Assembly: GCF_002234675.1 (NCBI RefSeq)
Contig: NC_019875.2
Location: 23,058,299-23,122,298 of the forward strand
Direction of reading: 5' to 3'
Origin: Oryzias latipes
Taxonomy: Eukaryota > Chordata > Actinopteri > Beloniformes > Adrianichthyidae
Length of the DNA stretch: 64,000 nucleotides
Shown here: in pieces, positions 29,153 through 42,800 of the stretch
Position numbering within the stretch: the first letter of the stretch is position 1
Layout of the letters: every line of letters starts with the position of its first letter
The notes under the pieces: model-generated
What the model saw: the letters and a program-made list of their open reading frames with translations, nothing else
What the model was told of the DNA's origin: nothing
Databases searched by the model: none
Position numbers and translations under genes: made by a program

Positions 29153-30099
29153 CTAATAAACGAGCACAAACGATAAAAGAAACACATTTAAAGACAGATG
29201 ACACACATTTTACGCTATGCATTTGTATCAAAGCATGCAAAACCACAGCCTGATACTACAGAAGAAATGCACAAGTAAGGCATCAATGTTTATTTTGACA
29301 TCACTTTTTGGCTTAAAATATTTTTTTGAGATTCTGAATGACATTTTATTGTTGACTATCAACATTTATGCAAAAAAAACAACTTTACTTTTAGTTTTAA
29401 ATAGACTTTTTATTTCATTTTGAAAGACACTTCTATTCAACTTAAACCATACGTTGTGTAAAAAGAACATTTACAATCAAATATTGGTTCTAAAATGGAA
29501 ATTTTAAATAAAGTTTTGACATTTTTTTAAACTATAAATTGAATTCTAAATGTGTGAATAAAAATTGAATACATTTGGTTTTCTTGCCAGCGATGCCCAT
29601 TAACTACTAAATTACTTTCTCTTCTTAGGATGAACTTTAATCACAAATCATCAGAACACAAAGACTCTGCGTGACTCATGTGACCCAGGAGACATGATGG
29701 ATGTAATTTAAACAGAGATTTTTGGGTCAAGACAGAATCTGCTAACACACTGACTGACTGGGAGGATGCAGCTTTTAATTTAATGAGGGGAAAATACATT
29801 ACATGCCACATTTATGTTTATCCTTCTTGTCAGTAGCTCTGCATTCATTTATGAACATTTAGCTATATTAAAACACTTTATTTAAAACACAAACAACAAT
29901 AAAATTAGCTAAAAGTCTGTTCTTGAGCCCACAGAACAAATATTAAGAGCTGGCTAAGCTAGTTAGCCAATACAACGGGCATTAAGCCAAAACAGTTTAA
30001 GAAGCTTAAGCTACTTCTTAGCCTTATATAGAGCCTAATGCAGCCAAAGGATTACAGCAAAACCATAAAACAGCTAGTTACTGTCAAAGCTCATATGAA

Positions 30100-30500
30100 G
30101 CTCAGCGGCGGTTGGAGGCAGACTTCCGAGTTAGCCAGGCCGAGAGGGGAACGGCATCATGATCCGCTAGTTAGCTGAACGGGCGGGGTGACAGTCCCCA
30201 TAACAACAACACCAACCAGGTGCTAGCAGCAATAAAGGCTTACCTACTTCCTTCAGATGATGACGCTGTTCCCGGAGGGGTCCCGTAGGTACCACTCGGT
30301 GTTTTCAGCGCGGTCCGGTCTAGTGTTGCTGCTCTGCGTCAGTGTTTCCTCCTTGCCTGCTGCTGGGTGTCTGTGCGCCGCGCGACACAGAAGGACTGAC
30401 TGCGGCGCGCGCGCTGCCTGCAGGGAACCGCCTCCGTCCATTCATCCTCCACATGCGCAAACTCCACCGCCGCATCCGCAAATACCGGTGTAAAAATACA
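30100..30500 (-). promoter_or_regulatory. wdr47: wdr47 promoter / 5' leader exon
   Basis: The GC- and CpG-rich stretch (ctgcggcgcgcgcgctgc, gtgcgccgcgcgacac) stands out from AT-rich surroundings. A leader exon can be read on the minus strand ending at 30244 (gaagtag before gtaagcc). No TATA box is evident. The start site is not determined. Confidence 0.6.
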
Positions 30501-30733
30501 AGTTTCAACACAAAAGGAAGAGACTATTTGATATTAGTCTTTAGAAAACTAAAGCTTTAAATAAAAAAAAAAAAAAAATCAGGAAAAATGTTACAAAACA
30601 TCTATTTTCTTTACCTGTACGTATAGGTTAAGGTTGCAAAAGAGGGAAAACATTTCTCTGTATATTTGCTTAATATTCATCTGAAAACCAGCAAGGAAAA
30701 TGTTCCCTCTATTATAGAAGACATTTGAAAAGT

Positions 30734-30743
<10 letters not shown>

Positions 30744-30763
<20 letters not shown>
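30744..30763 (+). repeat. G20 homopolymer after a T11 run
   Basis: Twenty consecutive G follow eleven T. The run can form G-quadruplexes and is error-prone to sequence. It lies between wdr47 and camsap2. Confidence 0.95.
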
Positions 30764-30765
<2 letters not shown>

Positions 30766-31037
30766 CAATTATACCGAATGGGTGGGTCTTTGGGAATTCA
30801 AATTTTCATTGATGCACTAAATTGTAATGACATTTTCTTAGCTTGTGTGCACCCAAAAAGCCACAAGCATTGTGATATAGCTACTTCTGGCTAAGGTGTT
30901 AAAAATATATTCTTTTCCCTTCGAATTTCCCTAATAAAACCTGTAATAAAAAAATGTTCTCTTTTTCTGAATAAGTACATCTTCAGGGCTTGAGGCTGTA
31001 CATGCTGTACATAAGATTTTGTTATCAACCAGTTTAA

Positions 31038-31237
31038 CCCTTGTGATATCCTAGGCACTTTAACATTGGGAGTTGGGTCATCTAGACCCACTAGACAGTG
31101 CGCTGAACCTTTTTTCTTCAATGATTTGTGAACCTCACTGGTGTCCATGGATTAAATCTTTCCACCTTTATCCACCTTTGTCATGTTAGGGAGAACACAT
31201 CAATGTAAGGGTGGGGTCATCTAAGATAGCACAAGGG
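31038..31237 (+). mobile_element. piggyBac-like MITE, copy A
   Basis: A 200-bp element with termini cccttgtgatatc and gatagcacaaggg, flanked on both sides by TTAA (31,034-31,037 and 31,238-31,241), the piggyBac target signature. No ORF of its own. Confidence 0.85.
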
Positions 31238-31399
31238 TTAAAGTTGTGTAAAGTTATTTTTGAAGAAAACACAATTAAAAATAATAATTTTAGCCAAGAT
31301 GAAGCAGTCAGGTCTTGGGCGTTTGTTTAAAAAAAAACACCTGATGCAAAGAAACCTAATTGTTGGAGCACATTGAGGTGCCACAAATATTGCATTTCT

Positions 31400-31604
31400 C
31401 CCTTGTGCTATCTTAGATGACCCCACCCTTACATTGACATGTTCTTCCTACCATGACAAAGGTGGATAAAGGTGGAAAGATTTCATGTAATCCATGAACA
31501 CCAGTGAAGAACACAAATCATTGAAGAAAAAAGGTTCAGCGCACTGTCTAGTGGGTCTAGATGACCCAACTCCCAACGTTAAAGTGCCTAGGAGAGCACA
31601 AGGG
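31400..31604 (-). mobile_element. piggyBac-like MITE, copy B (inverted)
   Basis: A close reverse-complement copy of 31,038-31,237 starting cccttgtgctatctt and ending gagagcacaaggg. Its flanks (ttct, ttac) no longer read TTAA. The two copies are 162 bp apart and could pair as a long hairpin. Confidence 0.85.
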
Positions 31605-33084
31605 TTACTAGTCTCACCAATAATAACAATAATAATAAAAATAAGAGATGTGTAGTATTAATTGCAGAAATAAAGAAATGAAGACATTTTTTTCTGTTGA
31701 TGGCAATTTAATAAAACTGGAAAGAAAAAGAAATCACGAAAATCTGAACAAACATTTTGTTCTAAAATATTCTGAATCTTAAAAAAAAGAACAAAAAATT
31801 ATGTGGAAATAAAAAATCGTGGTATTTTCTCTCTTAATGCAAACACCATAAAGCATTTTTTTGAGACCTCACAGACACCACACACCTTCTTACATTACTC
31901 TGAATTTGACACATTTCCTTCAGCTGCTTTTATACACTTCCAACTTTTTAATGTTGTTTGCAAAAAAATACTTCTATATGCCAAAAATATATCTGTACAG
32001 TGTCAACTGAGACCACAGAAATGCATGATTAAAAAAAATAAAACAATAAAGTGAAAATTGGAGATAAAAAGTAACAACAGTGATGAGGAGACTGTGATCC
32101 AACACAAGTGCTGTTAAGGGTTGACTTTTTTTTAAATTGTGCACAATTTTGAAGTTAATCTACCAGTAAAAACAGTAAATATGTTAAGGTGACATTTTGA
32201 GCACTTGACTTGCAAACTGATTTCTGCTTAACTTGCTCAAGTTGATGAGACAAGGCTGACTGTTTTTCTGCTCATACAAGTCATTTCATTTAAAACTCCT
32301 CACCAAAAACACACCTTTTGCATTTGTGTCACAAGAAAGGCCTTGACAAAAACGACAAAATGTATGTGATAAATAATCACACTACAGCCAACCGACTGTT
32401 CATTCTGAAAAGATGGAAATTGCCGTAATATACAAACTAAATTAAGTTACAAACACACATGGAGTTCAAAGTTCTCAGAACAAATTGAAGGACATTTTCA
32501 AAATATCTTCAAAGTCTTAACAAAATGAAATAAATTAAAAGTGTCTTCCAGGTGTTTTCCAGACTCTTTTGATGGTTCTCATCTCATCTGAGGTATGATC
32601 CACACTCTGCTGGGCACTTCACTATACACACAAGCTGCATGCAGCTTTTATGAGCCTGTCAGTCACACGTACAAAAGCAAGAATACATGAACTCTCATCA
32701 AAGCGATGCACAGACAGCCCGTTTAGATGTGACCTCAGATGTGTGCGTTTACTGTTAACACCAAGACAGACAAATGAAACACAATACTGTTGATAAATCC
32801 CCAGGACATTAAACAAGCTTAAGGCCACACATGATCAACTGAGAGAACCCAAACTGTCTCAGAGAGGCCTGACATTCAGTGCTTCAGTGATTCAACTAGT
32901 TAAGGCATGACTCGCCTGTATTCTTTTTTTTTGGCACAAGAGAACATCGATTCACATGCTGACAACCACACACCTGCGCCCCGCTGTCGCATTACTGTCC
33001 ATTTTATAGCATCTGTGGCACTGGGAATGTGTGTCCTTGTGATGAAAAAGTCTTTTGTCTGTTCCTATCGAGCATGTCTGGGGG
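31605..33084 (-). other. camsap2: probable camsap2 3' UTR and downstream DNA
   Basis: AT-rich sequence after the camsap2 stop codon. No other gene is seen. I could not fix the poly(A) site. Confidence 0.45.
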
Positions 33085-33804
33085 CTACTTTGGGTGCTTT
33101 TTAGGTGTCCCCTGCTTCTTGATCTGCCACAGATGGTTGGCGATGGTGATGGCATCCACGCTGGCAGACATGGTTTTGGCTGGGATCTGGCTGAACTGCT
33201 TCCTATCAGAATTGTACTTATACAGGGCCTCAATCATTTTGGGCGTGATGCTTTTGGGACCAATGCCGGCCAGTCTGGTCATCTCCTCGGTCTCGGGGCA
33301 GTATGTGTAGATGGACCTAAACTGGCATCCGGAGTCACGGAACAGCACCAAGAAGTTATTGGCCTCAGATTTTTCCATTTCCTGAGGAAGATGGTCCAGA
33401 AAAAAAACCCTCATTGTAGGAATTCTTTAAAGGAATGAACACATTTATGCACATCCTAAAACAATACATACATCGAGTATCTTGTTTTTCTGCCCTTCAT
33501 TGACTTTACCAGCCAAGCAGCAGTGAGCCAAGGCATTCTGGATGATGTGCTTGTTGGATTTAGCACTGGGTTCCTTATACAGTTTAGGTCCTAAAAGAAA
33601 ATAAAACAAAAGAAAGGAAAATGCATAAATAAAATACTTTATTATATAGAATTATTGAGAATCATAACGTCATCTAAGTTGTGCCTACCGGTGTATTCAG
33701 TGTTGGAGGGAGTGGAAGAAGTTGTGGAATCGTTTTCCCAATCTTTCTCTCCGTTGCGACTTCCAGCCGAAGGACACGAGGAAAAGCCCTCAGTGGAGTC
33801 TGGC
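33085..33804 (-). CDS. camsap2: camsap2 CKK-domain exons
   Basis: Three exons give STEGFSSCPSAGSRNGEKDW, PKLYKEPSAKSNKHIIQNAL, EMEKSEANNFLVLFRDSGCQ and FRSIYTYCPETEEMTRLAGI. They continue with GPKSITPKMIEALYKYNSDR and ASVDAITIANHLWQIKK, then GTPKKHPK-stop. This is the CKK fold that recognises the curved lattice at microtubule minus ends. It is highly conserved and without lesions. Confidence 0.96.
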
Positions 33805-36800
33805 CTGATGTCACACACACAACGCCAACAACAAATGACACAGACAAACGCAACGACAACCACATTCCAGGCACCGTAGCACAAGACACAAACACAGACG
33901 TGCGTGCACACAAAGACATTAAACAGGGTCAGAGAGCCACATCAAATACTGCTTGTAATACTTTCTGAAGGTTGGAAAAAGCACGTTCAGCCAAGCGAGG
34001 ATGTGTCCTACTGCTGCTTTCATGGATACTTAGAGATGAACTCCATGAGTTCATGAGGAAACAGCAAACACACACGGCAAAGCAGAGAAACAGGCAAACC
34101 ACAGCCTGAAAAGCAGCTGCAAAAGTCAGGATGAGGGCAAAAACATGGAAGCAGATCTGGAACACAAGCCTAATGATCCTGAAGCAGAAACTACAGCACC
34201 GAGTTCATACAGTTTATGTTAACTTCTGCTTCGGAAATTTAGATGATATATTCCTATAAGATGTCTACAAAGACACATTTTCCTACAGCCTTACTAACCT
34301 TCTCTTACGTTCTTTGGGAGAGCTTAAATAAAACGGAACATGGTCAGAAGCTAGCTTTTTGCCTCTGAGGGACGCATGCAAGAGGAAAAGGAAAAAAGGG
34401 ATAAAAGAGAGACAAGTTGTTTACTGTAAAGCTTAGAGGGATTTAAGAGTCACAGAGAAGAACACATGCTTATGAGTTAAAGCCCCACTCCGATGAAAAT
34501 CGTGTTTTTAACATGCTCTTAAGGCAGTTTTCTGGCATATTTAAATATGTCTTTATTCAAATTGTTGTGAATCAGGAACAGGACAAAAATGACGTTTGAA
34601 AAAGCTTGTAGTTGTGACGTAGAAGCTACAATTGGCAGGTCACAAGCTCCCATTCTGATGCATCCATTTGTAGAGGACTGGATCCACGTTGGTCTTCCCT
34701 TTTCTTTGTCTGAGCGCGGAATTTCAACTGGATAGCTACAATATTGCTCACCATTTTTGCTGCACCCGTAATGTTAGGTTGGGGGTTTGAGGGGTTGTAA
34801 GCTAGCGGGAGAGAGTGTAAGTAGATGAATTACAGGAAGTGGAGGTGGGCTTCCCATAATTCCCTCCCCACCAACAATCCCGCTCATAATTTCAAATGAC
34901 GACTCTATAGAAACCATGTTCTAGAAAACGACATAGGTTTACGGCATAATCATAAAGAAAAGACGACTGGAAACGCTTTGAGAAGAGATTAAAAGAGGAT
35001 CGGAGTGGGACTTTACGTTTTTTACTACAGAGTTAGCGAGTAAAATGCAGTGATACTGGGATGCAGACATTTTTGCGTCAGATATTTTTGACTTGCCAAT
35101 CAGAGCGTTTATAACAGTGTGGTTGAAGGCGGAATGTGCGTCCCACCTGCTGTTCTTTCTGTTGTCTGACTGATCTTTGTCATTGTCAGCCAGATTGAGT
35201 GATGCCAAAGAGACGCTCGACACAGAGAAGCCTCGAGGACGCACCCCTGAAACTCAAAGACCCACAGATCAGAGTGTGCTGCAGAGTGACATGCATTTTG
35301 GAGTTTGTGCTTCCCTCACCTGTCAGTCTCACAGAGGGAACAGATGACTCCATGACGTCCCTGTGGATGGATTTGGGCCGTGGCTTCTTCTTGAGACTTC
35401 CGGATCGAGGCTTGATGACCTCATCCATGTCTTCCATCAGTTTAAGCTGCTTTCTTCTCATGCATTCGTTCTTGATGAAATCCATTCTTGCCTTGTCTTC
35501 GTCCTTCCTCTGCTGCCCCTCCTCTGCCTTTAAGCTTGAGTACAGGAAAACACAAAACGATGTCAGTGAATAGCAGAGAGTTTATTCTGCAGTTTACTGT
35601 GCACGTGTGGAGGCACACCGAGCGGCTTCCTTTTTCTGCTCTTGGTCCAGCTCCTGTTGTTGCTTCTTTTCCTGAGTCTCCTTTTCTCTCCTCAGCCTCT
35701 TTTCCAGGAGAGCTGCTTTCTTGGCTGCCATGTCTTTTTCCTCTTTTGCGTCATCCTAGCGTTAAAGAAAAAATACATTTTAGGTCTTTGTACACTTAGT
35801 TTGTGCATCAAGACAGAATAGACTTGTTTTGAATTATTTTCATTGAAAGTTTCCCCTCATATTTCTGTCTTATCCAAACTTTTTTCATTTGAAAGTGAAC
35901 TAAAAGACAGCTGACTTGGAAAAATTTGTCTTTACTTTGTTTATTTCTGTTATGGTTGAGGCTGTAATTCTTTTTTCTTTTTGAATACCTTTTGATTGTT
36001 TTTTTCTGTCTCTGTTTTCTTTGACATTTTCTGTCAGAGTGGGAGGTTTTCTGTCTTTCTTTTCTTCTGCCATCTTTGTTTGAAGATTTTTTCCTTAACT
36101 GCCCAGAACACCTGATTGGTCTTGAATTTAAGAACAATTATCTATAACGGGGTTGGCCAACCCTGGTCCTCAAGAGCCAAAACCCTGCCTTTATTCTAGG
36201 TCTCCCTGCCCAGCTTGATTCCACCTTCTCATTGACTGAACATGCCTGATTTAGGTTTTCAGGATCAAGCAGTCCAGGGAGAGCTGAAATTCAGGTAGGG
36301 TTGTGGTTCTTGAGGACCAGGGTTGGCCAGCCCTGATCTAAAAGGTTCCATGGACCTAGATCCTGGAACAGTCATACTGATATTCGATACAGCCAAACAC
36401 TTTGACTATCTACAAAACTACATTAAAAATTAGACCCTTAACCAAATATTTGTTGTTACTTAATTTCAAATCATTTAGATATAAGGAATATGTAAATCAT
36501 ATGAAATGTGTTATTTAGTTCCCTATGTTAGGTTACATTTTTATTCTTTTGGTCCACTGTCTTTTGTTCATGTGGGGGTCGTCTTCACAATAGCCTTTTT
36601 CCTACTTCTTCCACATTTCTGCACATTGAACTGTTGTATATAACATAAATTCTCTGTTATCTCCTTTTGTTTCGTGCCATGATGCTGTGTATGTGATAAA
36701 CAAACAAACAAACAAATAAATGCATAAAAAAATAGGGTGAGGATCTGCATGACAACATTCACATTCCTAGCATCTTCTACCGGAGCCCCTCCAACTGGCA

Positions 36801-39800
36801 GCAAAAGAGCTAATATTTCTTCCCTGTTTATTTAGACTTTGGTCATTGTCGCTTTTGGCTATATTTTTTTGTAATAAATCTCTGATTCCTTTTCTTCCTG
36901 GGGTCTTTGTGAGAGTTTTTGAGACATTTAATTTGTTCTCCTTTTCTTTATGTTACGTCTTTATTTGTTACAATCCCATAGACTGGCTAAAGTATTAAAA
37001 AGAATTTTCATTCCACTTCACACCCTTTCATGGTTTTTTGACCAACCTAATAGCAAAACTAAAACTTCTAACAAAGATAAACTTCCTATTGAAACTTTGG
37101 AGCTTTTGCTCACCTTAAAAAAGAATCCACAGCACATTTTCTGGTCTTCTCTGTAAAGTTCTCCCGTTTCTCCCTCTGCAACCACCTCAGGAGGCTTCAG
37201 CTCAGACAGAGACACCTCCACCAGGTCACCCCTCTCCTGGGCCTCCCCCTGAACTTGGCTGCCCGTGTTGCTTTGGACCGGCTGCTGCAACACATCTGCT
37301 GTATCTGGCTGGGGGACGTCTCCCTTTGACTCCGCCCTCTCCTCTTGCAGCTCGACTTCCTTTTCTTTGGCTGATTCTCCCGCGTTCAGTAATGGTTCCT
37401 CTTTGCTCTTAGCGCTGTCTTTGTTGGGACCCAAATAGGCAAACGGGCTGGTCTGTGTTTGGCTGGGGTTGAAACGCCTCAGCCGGGGTAAACTGTCCAC
37501 TGAGGTGGGGGTGTTGAGCATCCGGCTGAAGGAGGTGACCTTTAGATCATTTGGACGGGGAGTTCGCGGTGTTCTGGCATGGAAGGAGGCTGGCCGTCGC
37601 TTGATGCCAGCAGGGGCTTGGCTGGTGGCCCGAGGGGAACCATAGGAGGACAGGACAGGAGATAAAGACCCCACGGAACCTCGACCTGACCCTCGACTCG
37701 TTACGCTGCTGCTACGCAGCTCCCGAAGCTGCCTGTTTAAGAAAGCCCACACAATGACTATTTTTCACATGAACGATGGTGAAAAACCTCCTGAAATCCT
37801 CAGTGATACCTGTGTGGAGATGGAGCAGGGGGAGAAATAACCCAGGATTGCTGTGGTGTGTCTCTCATTGCCATGATCTTCTCCTGCTGTAGGGCCAAAC
37901 GCTGCATCTCTGTCTGCAGGAAGCCCAGAGACGTGTTTAGCCTCTCAATCGAGCGAGTGTATTCTGCGAGGTCGGCTTCTCCCGGGGCCACACCTGATCG
38001 TCAGCAACAAAAGAAGGAAGACTTTAAAAGAAAAAAACTGTGACCAAAATCATTCACTTTGCCTGAAAGCAAACAGAAATGCAACCACTTTTTCTCACAA
38101 TCAAAGATTTTACCTTCTAAAGAACGATCTTTTGAGCAAAGCGTTCCCAGTGTTCTTTTAATTATGATTATGCCGTTTTTAGCCCAAAAAATGGCCCAAG
38201 TGCAACAGAAATGATGAGCATTTTTGGAGCTATCCAGACGTACAGTTTGGCGCAATATTTCAGCTCAGAAAGGAAAATGAAGACATAAATGGATCTATTT
38301 GTCTGCTGATGGATGCATCAGAATGAAGCGGAGCAGGGAGCTTGCGACCCGCCATTGTAGGTTCTACGTCACATCTACAAGAATCTCCGAATAGCATTTA
38401 TCCCTCTGCTCCTGATTCACCACAATTTGAATGAAAAATACTCAGAAATACAATTTTAGGCTTAACTTTCTTTATATATGCTCTCTACAACAACATGTTG
38501 AAAACACAAGTTTCACCAGACTGGGTCTTTAACAAAACAGACAGCATCATCAATTAAAAGGTAAAAGCTTTAAATTATGCTGTTTCTTGCTAAGGAAAAA
38601 AATGCAAAGGTGTTACCCACCAACGTCTTCAAATGGAGACTTTGGAGCTGCTCCATCTGGTTTGCACCTTTCAGTCTGCTCCACGCTCCTCTGGGTGCTC
38701 CTCTCTGAGGAGTCCAGTGAAGGCGCTGCAGCTCCTCCTGCGCTGGGGGGAGCTGTCACACCTTTCCTTTTCACTATGTTCAGAAAGGCTGTTTTGCCCA
38801 TTTTCTGGCGATGGCGAGTGAAAGCAGCTTCCACCTGGCAGATGTTGCAGACACTGTCAGTTATAATTGAAGCTGTTTTATTGGAAACGGCTCTGCAGCC
38901 TTCAGTCGGTTTACCTTTTTCTTCTGGGCTTCAATTGCTCGGCGTTTTTCTTCAAGCTTCATCCGGAGCTGAATCATTTCTGAGGCTATGAGGTGGGAAG
39001 GGTCTCTGGGTGAAGGAGCTACTGAGGAGGTGATTGGCAGGGGAGGTGTGGAGAACTAGAGAAAAAGGAATAATAATTATTTATTTTTATTTAGAAAAAA
39101 AAACTCCCTTAACTTTGCATTTCTGCCATTTGAAACAAGTGTATTTGTTTTCAGAAAGTGGCACAAACCTGAGAAGAAACCGGTTTGTGTGTGTATGGAA
39201 CATTAAGATCAGAGCTGTCTGGCGTGGTTCCTCCGCTGCTCCTTCCCTCTAACTTCCTGAACTTCTGCTCTGCGAAGCTCGTCATCCGCACCAGGCCTCC
39301 TCCAGATCCACCCACCGACGAGGCAGGACTCAAAGTGTGTGATCTGGGGAGTGTGGGGGCTGAACTAGCACAGGGGCTGCCTCTGTCTCCACCGGTTCCT
39401 TTTTGGCCATCAGGGTTGGCTTCACCGACGGCGTCTCGGCTTTGCTCCTGCCTGACAGGCAGCGGACAAGAGCGGGTCATGGCCTCCCAGTCTGGGTCTA
39501 TGTCTGAATAATCTCTTAGAGATGAAGAGTCCTCATCCAGGCTCTGGATGTCTTCGGTTCGCACATGAATGCCTGTATCGACTTCATCGGTGGATGCAGA
39601 GTTGGGATCGCGGTCATGCAGATGTGCTTTAGCAGAAACTGGGACGTCTTCAGGAGCTTGGGCCCCTGAAGGCGGTGAAGGCTCCACACCGTGGAGAAAG
39701 AAGCTATTGTCTCCAACACCGAAGCTGGCATGAGGCCTCTCTGTATCATGGATGATCTTAAGAGCCTCTTCGATGCTTGGGGGAGTTGATGGGCTCATGT

Positions 39801-42800
39801 GGCCTCCATGGTGTTTACTGTTGTCTGGTAGGAGCCCATTGGAGTACCTAACAGAAAGAACTCACATTATTTACAGATCTGACTAGTAACAGTCTATGTT
39901 TGAGCTATTACTTCCGTTTTACCTGCACATTTAGGTTGTTTTTAGATTTACCAGCCTGCTATTTCTTTAGCACTACCCACTGCACAACTAAAATAAATGC
40001 GGTAAAAACAGATTTGCATAGGAAAATTCTACCACATTTTTCTGTATCTGACATTAACCCGTTGACACCTATTGATGCAAACGTATCAAACCACTGTGGC
40101 TCCTTAATTTAGCATCTATATGAAAGCAAAATCATTAGTACGTTTTTTTTTCATAGCTGGAAATAAATTTAGTTATCAAGGGGTTAAGATCATGTTTCTA
40201 GAAATAAAGTCAAAGTTCTTGGTAAAAAAAAAAACTCAAAGCAAAAGTTAAAAGTGATCATAATTCTGACATTTTTGTTAAAATTATGAGATGATGTTAT
40301 AACATTTTTATAATTATGTCTTAAAAATTTTAAGTCAGAAATCCAATTTGACTCAAAGAAAAAAATCTGACTTTAAAGAAAAAAGTGACAACAATTGTAA
40401 TAAAGTAAAAAGTTTGACTTTGAGCCAAGAATTTGGAAAATGTACATTAAAATTATATTTTACTTTCCCCATTTGATTTACTTTTTTACCTAATTTGTTT
40501 TCTCTACATCTAAATTGATAATACTATTTGTTTATTTTGTAACACATAAAATAAAACCAAATGCAATTTCCCTCTTTTCTGTACCTGTTTTGGTTCTTAA
40601 TTGAAAATGTGTTGTTCCGCCCAAGGGGCTTTTGGGGAGTGAAGTCCTCATCCTCTTCGGGTATGTGCTGACCGTTCACGCTGACGGGCGTGGCTGAGAG
40701 TTGGCGCTTCATACCTCCTTTGGCTGCATAGTGAACTTTGAACCCCAGACTGTCGCTGCTGGCTGAGCGGCTCATCCCGCACGCAGAAGGAGCTTCGCAG
40801 GGCAGCAACTCCGGGTCTCCGACTAAGGGAATCTCAAAGGATATTCCCCGAGAGGAAGAGCTAAGGAAAGAGGAGGAAGGAAATGGTTGCTTGGTTTCAA
40901 AGAGAAATCAACAGACTCACTTCAAACGAGCCGATAAATAGTTTTTACTGACTGTTTTCCTTTGGGCCACGTCCCCGCACAGCCATCTACGAATGACATG
41001 GAGCTGGATCTCCTCATCTCACCTGGAAGCCACAAAAAATGTCAAGTCCCCGACTGAATGAAATAAAGTGATTAAAGGTTAAATAGTTTATACTTTTTAA
41101 TAAATAAATGAATACATTCATTGTTAATCAATAAAAACAAAAGATATTTTAAAGCAAAACTGATGCACTGTTATACATCTGCCACTAGAGGGTATCTGAC
41201 CTCTGTATAAAGACACTTTCCAAATGAAGGTTTCCATTAAAACTTTTTATGAGACAATCCATTCTTAGATATAAAAACCCTGGGTTAATGGGTTGCATAC
41301 AAAATTATTGCTTGATTAAAATATATTTTCTTTATTCAGAAATAATAAGAGTTTCCTAAGTGCCAGTTCTATGTTCAGATATTTATTTAGACTGTCTGAG
41401 TTTTACATCTATACCATGTTGAAATGAAATATTTCAGTTGTGTCTTTCATCTAACCATTATTGCACAAATTGCTTATGTAATTTAAACCATTTTCAGAGT
41501 TAAAATCCTCCTAAAACATTTTATGTGTAGTAAATCCGAACCAATTTCAGCTCACTTTTGAATACCCACTCTGATCATCTTTGAAAAAGCGTTTCCAGTT
41601 GTCATTTGATTGGGATTATGCTGGTTTAAAAAAATACCCGTGTTGTTTCTGCAGTTGGTCAGAAATTCATCTCTGAGTTGTGTGTGGGACTATTTACATG
41701 GAATAAGCCAGTCAATTTCACATCATCCTTCTGTTAAGAATCTCTCCCGCTAGTTTACAGCCTCTGATATTCCAAATTTCTTCAATTCAATTCAATTTTA
41801 TTTTTATACCCCAAAGTCACAACAACAGTCGTCTCATCCTAACATTATCAGTGCAACAAAAATGGCGAGCAATATTGGAGCTATCCAGCCGTATAATTTG
41901 GAGCCTGATGCCAGCTCGGATGAGGAAAACAAAGACATACACGGATCTATTTGTCTACAAGTGGATGCATCGGAATGGACCAGAGAAGGGAGCGCGTGAC
42001 TCACCGTAGAAGCTTCTAGGTCATACCTACAAGCATTTTTTCATCTGCTCCTGATTCACAACAATTTGTATACAAATTACTCAGAAATTCAATTTTAACC
42101 TTAACTGTCTTTACACATGTCCTCCATCATGAGAAAAATGCCACAATAACATTTAAAAACACCAAAAACATGATTTTGCTTTGAGTGGGTCTTTCAGTTT
42201 CTGCTCTTTAAATTTTGTTTTTGACCTTCGCAATACATATTTGGATCACAAGTAAAAAGTAAATTTTAAAAATAAAACAAACAGAGCACATAAAAAAATC
42301 CAAAATACCTTCAGCAGATAAATTTTCCTGGCCTGAAGGTCTGTCTGCATAACTCTGTTTGATGGGACTGGACACAGGAACCGCTTCTCCACAGGAAGAA
42401 GTGGCCTCACAGACTGCATGAGAAAACCATCAATTACCTATCAATAACATGAATTCCATGGAAAAAGACGATACATGTTTTTTCTTAAATGATAAAAAAG
42501 CAGTTTCTTTTCAATTTTCAACAGGATTATTAAGATGCACTGTACCGTTGGGGTTGACGACTCTGGGCTGTACAAACGAGGGTTTCACCACTTCAAACCA
42601 CCAGAAGAGCTCAGCCATAAACACCTGGTAGTTACTCTGCAAGGCCAAACACACATTAACTGCCCACAGGTGGCATTTGTCTTCCTGAGGATTACTTACT
42701 TGTGAGCATCATCCAACATTTTGACAGAGCATGCAGGTGACAGCCAGCCACATGTTGCTAGGAAACTACCTCAGATGGGTGTGCTTCATACACCAAAAAA

